Shown: positions 6,641-12,832 of the stretch, in pieces
Layout: each line of letters starts with the position of its first letter
Numbering within the stretch: position 1 is the stretch's first letter
NCBI GenBank assembly: GCA_945878515.1
Contig: CAMCTL010000098.1
Location: 1-12,832 of the forward strand
DNA length: 12,832 bases
DNA from: Flavobacterium psychrophilum
GTDB taxonomy: Bacteria > Bacteroidota > Bacteroidia > Flavobacteriales > Flavobacteriaceae
Direction of reading: 5' to 3'
Program-made: the position numbers and the translations under genes
The notes under the pieces: generated by a model
Databases searched by the model: none
Seen by the model: only the letters and a program-made list of their open reading frames with translations
What the model was told of the DNA's origin: nothing

Positions 6641-6660
6641 TACATCAAATCTTAACTTTC
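6631..6660 (+). promoter_or_regulatory. Candidate promoter of the S8 protease gene
   Basis: TTG (6631-6633), 19 bases, then TAACTTTC (6653-6660), which differs from TAnnTTTG only in the last base. The ATG follows at 6674, implying a very short leader. The -33 box overlaps the right arm of the hairpin described just upstream. Confidence 0.35.
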
Positions 6661-6673
6661 TTAAAAAACATCT

Positions 6674-8293
6674 ATGAATAATTTTAAATCTATTTTCTTT
6701 TCCGCCTTTGCGGTTATGTTATTAGCGGGTTGCGGAGCTTCAAAAAACGCAGCAAATAATAGTGCTTTGATGATTCAAGCACCAACAAATGTGATTAGAA
6801 AAACACTATTAAAAGAAGCTGATCTCAACCGCTGGAGCCATTTAGATGTTGTAAAAGATACCATTCCCGGAATGAGCGTTGATAAAGCATACACTGAATT
6901 ATTGAAAAATAAAGTAGGTAAAAAAGTAATCGTTGGTATTGTAGATTCAGGTGTTGATATCGAACACGAAGATTTAAAAGCGGTGGTTTGGACCAACAAA
7001 AAAGAGATTCCTGCAAACGGTATAGACGACGACAAAAACGGATACGTAGATGACATTCACGGTTGGAACTTTCTTGGCGATATTACCAAAGAAAATTTAG
7101 AATACGAAAGGATTCTTATTAAAAAAAGCCTTGTTGATGACGCTACTTATCTAAAAGCAAAAGCCATTAATGACAAAAAAATTGAAACATCGACAAAAGG
7201 AAGAAATCAATTGCAGGAAATGTCAGCAGATGCAACAAAAGCTCAAGAAATCTTAGAAAAGCATTTCGGTAAAAAAGATTTTACAATTGAAGAAGTGAAT
7301 GCAATCACTTCCGAGGATGCTGAGATTTCTAAAAGTAAAATGAGATTTCAAAGGATACATTCTTTTGGAATGAACGTGACAGAATTTAAAGCGGAAGTAC
7401 AAAAAGAACTTGATGGCTACATTAGCGTAATAAATGGCGATAACTTAAAAACAAATTACAGAAAAATTTTAGGCGATAACCCAGAGGACATTACTGATAC
7501 AAAATACGGAAATAATAATGTAATTGGACCAGATAAAGAGGAAGCGCTTCACGGAACTCACGTCGCTGGAATTGTTGCTCAAGTAAGAAACAATAAAATT
7601 GGTGGAGACGGAATTGCAAATAATGTCGAAATCCTTACCGTTCGTGCTGTTCCAGATGGCGACGAGTATGACAAAGACATTGCTCTTGGTATTCGTTATG
7701 CGGTTGATAATGGTGCAAAAGTGATTAACGGAAGTTTTGGAAAAAGCTTTTCACCACAAAAACAATGGGTTTATGATGCAATAAAATATGCAGAAAAGAA
7801 AGATGTTCTAATTGTTCACGCTGCTGGGAATGATGCAAAAGATATTGATACAGAAGATAATTATCCAAACGATTCCGATGATAAAAAAACTGAATTTGCA
7901 GACAATTTAATTACCATTGGAGCCTTAAACTATGAGTATGGCGATAAAGTTGTGGCAAGATTTTCAAACTACGGAAAACTAAATGTAGATGTTTTTGCTC
8001 CAGGAGTAAAAATTTATGCCACAACACCTAGTAATACTTATAAATTATTACAAGGAACCTCAATGGCTTCTCCAAATGTGGCTGGGGTTGCTGCATTGAT
8101 CCGTTCGTATTATCCAAAATTATCAGCCAAGCAAGTGAAACACATTTTGATGGATTCTGGAGTGGCAATAACTACAAATGTTGTGGTTGGTGGAAAACCA
8201 AGCGATTTACGATCGTTTACCACTTTGTCCAAATCAGGAAAAATAGTCAATGCGTACAATGCTTTGTTGATGGCTGAAAAAATGTCGAAGTAA
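6674..8293 (+). CDS. S8 (subtilisin-family) serine protease lipoprotein
   Basis: A 539-residue exported subtilase. The N-terminus is a lipoprotein signal peptide ending in the lipobox LLAGC, so Cys20 should be lipidated and the enzyme anchored in the cell envelope. Residues after Cys (GASKNAANNS) lack the acidic surface-export signature, which favours a periplasm-facing position. Catalytic residues: Asp91 in GIVDSGVDIEHEDL, His293 in HGTHVAGI, Ser463 in GTSMASPNVAG, with oxyanion Asn386 in HAAGN. The acidic run NGIDDDKNGYVDDIHGWNF (115-133) looks like a calcium-binding loop common in Bacteroidetes subtilases. Between Asp and His there are about 200 residues, much more than in subtilisin; the extra part (about 134-285) is charged and mostly helical. 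There is no C-terminal type IX sorting domain. The gene stands alone, with its own promoter-like site and a strong terminator behind it. Substrate unknown. Confidence 0.95.
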   Translation: MNNFKSIFFSAFAVMLLAGCGASKNAANNSALMIQAPTNVIRKTLLKEADLNRWSHLDVVKDTIPGMSVDKAYTELLKNKVGKKVIVGIVDSGVDIEHEDLKAVVWTNKKEIPANGIDDDKNGYVDDIHGWNFLGDITKENLEYERILIKKSLVDDATYLKAKAINDKKIETSTKGRNQLQEMSADATKAQEILEKHFGKKDFTIEEVNAITSEDAEISKSKMRFQRIHSFGMNVTEFKAEVQKELDGYISVINGDNLKTNYRKILGDNPEDITDTKYGNNNVIGPDKEEALHGTHVAGIVAQVRNNKIGGDGIANNVEILTVRAVPDGDEYDKDIALGIRYAVDNGAKVINGSFGKSFSPQKQWVYDAIKYAEKKDVLIVHAAGNDAKDIDTEDNYPNDSDDKKTEFADNLITIGALNYEYGDKVVARFSNYGKLNVDVFAPGVKIYATTPSNTYKLLQGTSMASPNVAGVAALIRSYYPKLSAKQVKHILMDSGVAITTNVVVGGKPSDLRSFTTLSKSGKIVNAYNALLMAEKMSK

Positions 8294-8315
8294 CAAAAAC
8301 CTAAGTTTAATTTTT

Positions 8316-8355
8316 AAATGGAAGTGGTAAAACGCTTCCATTTTCTATTTTTTTT
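8316..8355 (+). terminator. Rho-independent terminator after the S8 protease gene
   Basis: AAATGGAAGTG (8316-8326) pairs with CGCTTCCATTT (8333-8343) around the six-base loop GTAAAA, followed by a T-rich tail (TCTATTTTTTTT). This is a classical intrinsic terminator 22 bases after the stop codon. Confidence 0.88.
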
Positions 8356-8519
8356 ATTATGAAATGAGCATGACCTAAAATTGGTCGCAATTGAAAATCA
8401 TCGAATACCAAAATAAATAGTAACCGATGAGATAAACACCAATGAAGATATGCGACCCGAGTGAAACGAACAGGCGAAGCAATTACACATGACCGATAAA
8501 AAACAATAAATATCTATAT
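8356..8519. other. Unassigned intergenic segment upstream of the M1 peptidase gene
   Basis: No open frame longer than about 16 codons and no promoter matching TTTG/TAnnTTTG was found here. Small features are a 7-base inverted pair GGTCGCA (8383-8389) and TGCGACC (8454-8460), and a locally GC-richer stretch GCGACCCGAGTGAAACGAAC from 8455. Neither has a clear meaning. Confidence 0.35.
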
Positions 8520-10382
8520 ATGAAAAAACTATTCTTAATTACGATTTTCTTTTTGAGTATCGAAAGTATTGTAGCGCAAAGCGCCAGCTATTGGCAACAA
8601 CAAGTCGATTACAAAATGGACGTTTCAATGAACACCAAAAATTACCAATACAAAGGCAAACAAGAATTGGTTTACACCAATAATTCGCCGGATACTTTAA
8701 AACGTGTTTTTTATCATTTGTACAACAATGCGTTTCAGCCAGGAAGCGAAATGGATGCTCGATTGCAAACCATCAAAGATCCAGACGGCAGAATGGTCAC
8801 TAAATTGAAAGAAAGCCGAATCAAAACCTTGAAACCCGATGAAATTGGGTATTTAAACATTTCAAATTTCAAACAAGATGGTGTGGCTGCTAATGCAAAA
8901 ACTGTGGGAACAATTCTCGAAGTGACTTTGGCAAAACCCATTTTGCCCAATTCAAAAACGACTTTTACCTTAGATTTTGACGGACAAGTTCCAATTCAAA
9001 TTCGGCGATCTGGTAGAAACAATGCCGAAGGAATCGAATTGTCGATGGCGCAGTGGTATCCAAAAATAGCCGAATTCGATTTTGAAGGTTGGCACGCAGA
9101 TCCTTATATTGCTAGAGAATTTCACGGAGTTTGGGGCAATTTTGATGTAAAAATAACTATCGACAAGGATTATGTTTTAGGTGGTTCGGGCTATTTGCAA
9201 AACAAAAACGAAATAGGCTACGGTTATCAAGACGCTGGAATTAATGTTGTGTACCCAAAAAACACTAAAACTTTAACTTGGCATTTTTATGCGCCAATGG
9301 TACACGATTTTACTTGGGCTGCCGATAAGAATTATATTCACGATGTTATCAAAGGACCCAACGATGTTGATCTGCATTTTCTGTATAAAAACAATCCAAA
9401 AATTATCAGCAATTGGAAAGCATTACAACCCAAAATGACAAAAGTGATGGATTTTTACAACAAGACCGTTGGTGATTATCCTTATAAACAATATTCATTT
9501 ATTCAAGGTGGCGATGGCGGAATGGAATATGCCATGTGCACTTTGATTCTTGGCGAAGGATCAATGGAAGGACTTTTGGGTGTTGCCACTCATGAGTTGG
9601 GACATTCTTGGTTTCAGCACATTTTGGCCACTAATGAAAGCAAACATTCGTGGATGGATGAAGGATTTACCTCCTATATTGAGGATTTGGCACTCAACGA
9701 AATCTCCGAAAGTAAGAGTGAAAACCCATTTGAAGGGGCGTATAAAGCTTATTATTTTTTAGTAACATCTGGAAAAGAGTTGCCCCAAACCACACATTCA
9801 GACCGCTATGAGGAGAATAGGTCGTACGGCATTTCGGCTTACAGCAAAGGGGAAATTTTCTTGGCGCAATTAAGTTATTTACTTGGAAAAGAAAATTTGA
9901 TGAAAACTTTGAAAAAATATTATCAGGATTTCAAGTTCAAACACCCAACACCAAATGACATAAAGAGAACTGCGGAACGTATTTCTGGAGCTAATCTGGA
10001 TTGGTATTTAACAGATTGGACAAAAACAACAAACACCATTGATTATGGAATTAAGGAAGTAAAAGAGGAAGGAAGTGCTACTAAAATTCTTTTAGAAAGA
10101 ATCGGTCGAATGCCAATGCCAATGGATATTTTAGTGGAATATACCGACGGCACAAAAGAAAGTTTTTATATTCCGTTGCGAATGATGAGTTTTGAGAAAG
10201 AAAATCCAAATCCCACTATAAAGAGCACGGTATTGAATGATTGGACTTGGGCATATCCAACGTATGAATTTACCATTTTACAAAGTATAGCCAAAATCAA
10301 GAGAATAAAGATTGATCCAAGCGGATTAATGGCCGATGTGAAACAGGCAGATAATATTTATGAAAAAAAGTCAAATAATTAA
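8520..10382 (+). CDS. Secreted M1-family zinc metallopeptidase
   Basis: A 620-residue exported aminopeptidase-like enzyme. The first 19-20 residues are a Sec signal peptide (MKKLFLITIFFLS..., with cleavage likely at VAQ-SA); there is no lipobox Cys, so it is probably soluble in the periplasm or released. An N-terminal beta domain of M1 type (about 25-265, including a characteristic AQWYPKIAEFD) precedes the catalytic domain. GGMEYAM (333-339) is the exopeptidase substrate-binding motif. The zinc site is HELGH (358-362) with the third ligand Glu381 in WMDEGF, spaced exactly as HEXXH-x18-E, and the conserved transition-state Tyr is probably Tyr441 in AYSKG. All key residues are present, so removal of N-terminal residues from peptides is expected. 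No type IX sorting domain is seen at the C-terminus. It is a single gene flanked by non-coding spacers; the next gene starts 62 bases downstream. Confidence 0.95.
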   Translation: MKKLFLITIFFLSIESIVAQSASYWQQQVDYKMDVSMNTKNYQYKGKQELVYTNNSPDTLKRVFYHLYNNAFQPGSEMDARLQTIKDPDGRMVTKLKESRIKTLKPDEIGYLNISNFKQDGVAANAKTVGTILEVTLAKPILPNSKTTFTLDFDGQVPIQIRRSGRNNAEGIELSMAQWYPKIAEFDFEGWHADPYIAREFHGVWGNFDVKITIDKDYVLGGSGYLQNKNEIGYGYQDAGINVVYPKNTKTLTWHFYAPMVHDFTWAADKNYIHDVIKGPNDVDLHFLYKNNPKIISNWKALQPKMTKVMDFYNKTVGDYPYKQYSFIQGGDGGMEYAMCTLILGEGSMEGLLGVATHELGHSWFQHILATNESKHSWMDEGFTSYIEDLALNEISESKSENPFEGAYKAYYFLVTSGKELPQTTHSDRYEENRSYGISAYSKGEIFLAQLSYLLGKENLMKTLKKYYQDFKFKHPTPNDIKRTAERISGANLDWYLTDWTKTTNTIDYGIKEVKEEGSATKILLERIGRMPMPMDILVEYTDGTKESFYIPLRMMSFEKENPNPTIKSTVLNDWTWAYPTYEFTILQSIAKIKRIKIDPSGLMADVKQADNIYEKKSNN

Positions 10383-10395
10383 CTAGTAAATTGAA

Positions 10396-10413
10396 CCTAA
10401 AAATTTGTTTTTA
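10396..10413 (+). terminator. Small AT-only hairpin after the M1 peptidase gene
   Basis: CTAAAAA and TTTTTAG form a seven-pair stem around TTTG in the short gap after the M1 peptidase gene. It has only one G-C pair per arm and no separate T-tail, so any terminator role is weak. It overlaps the -33 box proposed for the next gene. Confidence 0.25.
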
Positions 10414-10434
10414 GTGATTAATAATTTAGTTTTG
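10404..10434 (+). promoter_or_regulatory. Consensus promoter directly in front of the flavoprotein gene
   Basis: TTTG (10404-10407), 19 bases, TAGTTTTG (10427-10434): both boxes and spacing match the Bacteroidetes sigma-A consensus. The ATG is at 10445, only ten bases beyond the -7 box, so the transcript would have a leader of just a few bases. Confidence 0.5.
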
Positions 10435-10444
10435 AAGAAAAAAA

Positions 10445-11587
10445 ATGAAATCATTTGATGTAGCGATAATCGGAAGCGGACCATCTGGTGCTTCTGCAGC
10501 ATTAGAATTAGCCTCTGCAGGTATATCAGCAGTCATAATCGAGAAAGAAATTTTGCCTAGATATAAGACTTGTGGTGGTGGATTGGTTTTTCGTGGCAGA
10601 AATAGCATTCCATTTGACGTATCGTCTGCAATAGATCAGGAGTTTTATGAGGTAGACACTTATTTTGCAAAAACAAAAATCAAATTTACTACTAAAAGAA
10701 ATCAACCCATCGTAAGTATGATTATGCGAGATGCTTTTGATAACTTAATTGTAGAAAAAGCCAGAGAAAAAGGAGTTACTCTTTTGCAAAATCATAAAGT
10801 ATTGGCAATTACTTTCGGAGAAATCCAAACCATACATACCTCTGAAGGAGATGTAAATGCAAAATTTATTATTGCTGGTGATGGCGCTTTAAGTCCAATA
10901 GCTAAAATGGCAGGATGGCAAGAAACTAGAACTATCATTCCTGCGCTTGAATACGAAGTAGAAGTCCCTCCAGCGGATTTTGAAAGACTCTCAAAAAATG
11001 TACGTTTTGATATTGACGAAGTCCCATTTGGTTACGGCTGGTGTTTTCCAAAAAAGAACCATTTGTCTATTGGTGTGGGAATATTTGTAAAAACAAAACA
11101 AAAAATCGATTTAAAAAAACACTACAGAGATTATCTTAAAGCTCTCGGAATTAATGACATTGTGAGCGAAGAAGCTCACGGTTTTGTGATTCCTGTTTCT
11201 CCAAGAACCGATACTTTTGTTCAAAAAAATGTTTTTTTAATTGGCGACTCTGCCGGATTTGCCGATCCAATTACCGCCGAGGGCATATCAAACGCAATCT
11301 TAAGTGGAATTTTAGCAGCTCAATCAATTATAGAAAGTAAACTCGACGCTGTTGGAGCTTCAAAACTGTACCAAGAAAAACTGGAAAACAGCATTTTACC
11401 AGAAATTAGAACAGGGGTAACTTTGTCTAAATTATTCTATGAACGAAATAAACTACGAAACCTTTTTATTAAAAGATATGGGCAGTCTTTGGCCGAAGCG
11501 ATGACCGATGTTTTTATGGGAAACAGATCCTATCCTAAAGATTACAAAGCATCAATTCGAAGAAAAATCAAAGAAGCAATTTTTTAA
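10445..11587 (+). CDS. Geranylgeranyl-reductase-family FAD-dependent oxidoreductase
   Basis: A 380-residue flavoprotein of the GGR family within the p-hydroxybenzoate-hydroxylase-like class. The N-terminal FAD/ADP-binding fold has VAIIGSGPSGASAALELA with Gly10, Gly12 and Gly15, and an acidic Glu33 after the second strand. The family's cysteine motif is seen as YKTCGGGL (Cys43). The second FAD motif is GDSAGFADPITAEGIS (267-282), and YGWCFPKK (197-204) is the usual strand before the substrate cavity. Family members reduce isoprenoid double bonds in lipids, quinone side chains or chlorophyll precursors. In a non-photosynthetic, menaquinone-using bacterium, a role in isoprenoid or quinone saturation, or in pigment (for example flexirubin) metabolism, is possible but is only inference. 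No transmembrane or signal segment. The gene appears monocistronic, with a promoter directly before it and a 319-base gap after it. Confidence 0.88.
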   Translation: MKSFDVAIIGSGPSGASAALELASAGISAVIIEKEILPRYKTCGGGLVFRGRNSIPFDVSSAIDQEFYEVDTYFAKTKIKFTTKRNQPIVSMIMRDAFDNLIVEKAREKGVTLLQNHKVLAITFGEIQTIHTSEGDVNAKFIIAGDGALSPIAKMAGWQETRTIIPALEYEVEVPPADFERLSKNVRFDIDEVPFGYGWCFPKKNHLSIGVGIFVKTKQKIDLKKHYRDYLKALGINDIVSEEAHGFVIPVSPRTDTFVQKNVFLIGDSAGFADPITAEGISNAILSGILAAQSIIESKLDAVGASKLYQEKLENSILPEIRTGVTLSKLFYERNKLRNLFIKRYGQSLAEAMTDVFMGNRSYPKDYKASIRRKIKEAIF

Positions 11588-11683
11588 AACAATTTTTATA
11601 CTTCAAATATAGCAGCATCTACATCATTAACATCTTTTTTTCTACAGACAAATAGAATTCTGTGTAATTTTCATAATAATCTT

Positions 11684-11788
11684 ATACCATTTAGAAATAT
11701 AAAATAATCCAATTTTTACTCACTCTCCTATGGAGAGGGTCGGGGTGAGGATAACAATAAAAAACTATTTTATATTTCTAAATGGTAT
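11684..11788. mobile_element. 105-base inverted-repeat element with REP-like GC-rich core (MITE/REPIN candidate)
   Basis: The left end (11684-11706) and right end (11766-11788) are a perfect 23-base inverted repeat, beginning ATACCATTTAGAAATATAA on the left. They enclose 59 bases whose centre is much GC-richer than its surroundings: CTCAC ... CTCTCCTATGGAGAG ... GTCGGGGTGAG. That core makes its own hairpin (CTCTCC/GGAGAG around TAT) with outer CTCAC/GTGAG pairing, a pattern like REP sequences seen in many bacteria. No coding capacity and no clear target-site duplication. The whole could be a small non-autonomous mobile element, or a long hairpin ending the flavoprotein transcript. Confidence 0.6.
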
Positions 11789-11881
11789 TGTTTTCATTCG
11801 ATTTTTTCTATTGAAAGATGCTAGTCCCGAATATTAGATTGTGTTTAGAATGAACAAATTCCTTATTGTAAATTTACTTCG

Positions 11882-11889
11882 TAACTTTG
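11882..11889 (+). promoter_or_regulatory. Candidate -7 box for the lipoprotein-mfd unit
   Basis: TAACTTTG matches TAnnTTTG exactly and stands 17 bases before the ATG at 11907. No good TTTG/TTG is at the expected -33 distance (TTG at 11866-11868 is too close). Confidence 0.45.
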
Positions 11890-11906
11890 CGACTTAATTT
11901 ATACTA

Positions 11907-12488
11907 ATGAAATTTAAATTTATCTATATCTTTTTGATGATTTTGGTTTTTTTATCTTGTAAAGATGACAATGAAAAACGTCAAGAAGCATCTATAAAAG
12001 ACATTAAAAAGAAAGAGTTAATCTTTGAGATTATCGAAAAAGCTTGGGTTTTTAATGCGAAACCCATCAATGAAACTTCCATATCATCAACACAAACCTG
12101 GAACGATTGGCGATCGTTTCTGACTGAATTAGACCAAAAGCCAAAGAAAACTATCGGCGCTTTTCAAAAAAAATCTACGGAGCTTTCCTCGAAAGCAATG
12201 GCTTTGAATAATCTTATCCCTTTAGAATTCGACAAACCTCAAATAAAAGCTAGAATTGCCATTTTGATAACCAAGGTTCAAATGCTTGATTTGTACATCC
12301 ATCTGAAAGACATTCCCGAACAAAAAGTAATTGCTTTAATTCCCGAAATCAACATTCAATTGGTTGCTTTGCAAAACCAAATGGATAAAATTGTTCAAAA
12401 AAGCAAAATTCCGCTTGAAGAAGGAGAATCTGAATTATTGAGAATGTTAGATACGACAAGAGCAATACCCAATACACTGCCCAATTAA
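11907..12488 (+). CDS. Small lipoprotein of unknown function upstream of mfd
   Basis: A 193-residue protein that I do not recognise by function. It begins with a lipoprotein signal peptide, a hydrophobic stretch ending in FLSC with lipidated Cys18. The residues after Cys are KDDNEK, which resembles the Lys-(Asp/Glu)2 lipoprotein export signal described in Bacteroidetes, so surface exposure is plausible. The mature part is largely predicted helical and charged, with hydrophobic repeats around 115-165 (for example IKARIAILITKVQMLDLYI) that could form a helical bundle or coiled coil; a WNDWRSFLTELDQKP segment lies near 75-89. It has no catalytic motif that I can see. It sits 12 bases before the proposed mfd start on the same strand and in the same frame, so the two are probably co-transcribed; a functional link to repair is not implied. 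Confidence 0.85.
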   Translation: MKFKFIYIFLMILVFLSCKDDNEKRQEASIKDIKKKELIFEIIEKAWVFNAKPINETSISSTQTWNDWRSFLTELDQKPKKTIGAFQKKSTELSSKAMALNNLIPLEFDKPQIKARIAILITKVQMLDLYIHLKDIPEQKVIALIPEINIQLVALQNQMDKIVQKSKIPLEEGESELLRMLDTTRAIPNTLPN

Positions 12489-12500
12489 ATTTTTCTAGCA

Positions 12501-12832
12501 TTGAGTAAAAAAATTCTATATTCCATTTACGATAATTCGCCAAAAATCAAGCAAATTGGCGATAGTTTGCAAAAAGCGGAACAGAAAATCCAGTTGAATG
12601 GATTGATAGGTTCGTCGCTTTCTTTTGTGGTACAATCGGTTTTCAAAAAATCCGAGAAGCCTTTTTTAGTTATCTTAAATGACAAAGAAGAAGCCGCTTA
12701 TTATTTGAACGATTTGGAGCAAATGATTGGGCAAGAAGATGTATTGTTTTACCCAGGTTCGTATCGTCGCCCATACCATATTGAAGATACCGACAATGCC
12801 AATGTTTTGCTTCGAGCAGAAGTTTTAAACCG
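12501..12832 (+). CDS. mfd: Transcription-repair coupling factor Mfd, N-terminal part (3' end beyond the window)
   Basis: An open frame running to the window edge encodes 110 residues of the Mfd N-terminus. Mfd displaces stalled RNA polymerase and recruits the UvrABC excision system. The visible part is the UvrB-like damage-recognition domain: GLIGSSLSFVVQSVF (about 34-48), PFLVILNDKEEAAYYLNDLEQ (about 54-74), DVLFYPGSYRRPYHIE (about 79-94) and DNANVLLRAEVLN at the edge, the family's typical order. The RecG-like helicase part would follow outside. The start is assigned to TTG at 12501: an in-frame TAA lies at 12486-12488, and there is no in-frame ATG until within the conserved sequence (about 12721), so an ATG start would lose the domain. 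Spacing to the lipoprotein gene is 12 bases, suggesting an operon. Confidence 0.92.
   Translation, partial: MSKKILYSIYDNSPKIKQIGDSLQKAEQKIQLNGLIGSSLSFVVQSVFKKSEKPFLVILNDKEEAAYYLNDLEQMIGQEDVLFYPGSYRRPYHIEDTDNANVLLRAEVLN

Larger units (their letters stand above)
11588..11906. other. 319-base non-coding gap between the flavoprotein and lipoprotein genes
   Basis: No convincing gene is seen on either strand. The centre is occupied by the inverted-repeat element at 11684-11788, and the right end carries a promoter-like -7 box at 11882-11889. The left 96 bases (11588-11683) hold only an AT-rich sequence with a T-run near 11633-11641 but no associated stem. The stretch 11789-11881 has no recognised feature. 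Confidence 0.6.

Noticed and set aside
8383..8460. 7-base inverted pair GGTCGCA/TGCGACC upstream of the M1 peptidase
   Set aside because: Arms are short and 64 bases apart, easily found by chance; not called an operator or RNA.
11678..11794. Target-site duplication around the 23-base inverted repeat
   Set aside because: Flanks AATCTT and TGTTTT do not repeat each other, so transposition cannot be shown from this copy.
12349..12543. Minus-strand 64-codon frame across the lipoprotein-mfd junction
   Set aside because: It crosses two supported plus-strand genes and has no domain or start signal.
1..12832. CRISPR array, tRNA or rRNA genes
   Set aside because: No regularly spaced direct repeats, no cloverleaf-like segment and no rRNA-like conserved stretch was recognised on reading both strands.

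Overview
The window reads as a chromosomal segment of a low-GC member of the Bacteroidetes, most likely a Flavobacterium or close relative. The support is: AT-rich coding with A-rich leaders instead of strong Shine-Dalgarno sites; several matches to the Bacteroidetes sigma-A promoter (TTTG, about 19-20 bases, TAnnTTTG); a lipoprotein with a Bacteroidetes-type surface-export signature; and recognisable flavobacterial versions of the Suf proteins and Mfd.

Left part, minus strand (5566 down to 591): an iron-sulfur cluster assembly operon in the order sufA-like, sufB, [HAD phosphatase-like gene, antitoxin-like gene, YoeB toxin], sufC, sufD. SufB, SufC and SufD form the scaffold/ATPase complex that builds Fe-S clusters, and the A-type protein carries or delivers them. 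A consensus promoter lies in front of the sufA-like gene (5598-5629). The unusual part is a compact, clearly AT-richer three-gene cassette set between sufB and sufC with junctions of only 11-18 bases, so it should be co-transcribed with the suf genes. Two long AT-rich hairpins sit just before the start codons of sufB and sufD. Downstream of sufD there is no sufS or sufE in view. Instead there is a structured intergenic element (440-583) that resembles a flavobacterial non-coding RNA, then a Uma2-type nuclease gene that runs off the left edge.

Middle part, plus strand (5741-10382): a metallo-beta-lactamase-fold hydrolase, a subtilisin-family lipoprotein protease followed by a strong rho-independent terminator, and a secreted M1-family zinc metallopeptidase. 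The last two are cell-envelope proteolysis genes.

Right part, plus strand (10445-12832): a geranylgeranyl-reductase-family flavoprotein; a 319-base gap holding a 105-base element with 23-base perfect inverted ends around a GC-rich REP-like core (MITE/REPIN candidate); a small lipoprotein; and the 5' end of mfd (transcription-repair coupling factor), which appears to start at TTG and runs off the right edge.

Most genes are ordinary housekeeping or envelope genes. The observations most worth following are the toxin-antitoxin/HAD cassette inside the suf operon, the paired hairpins at the sufB and sufD starts, the inverted-repeat element at 11684-11788, and the structured element at 440-583.
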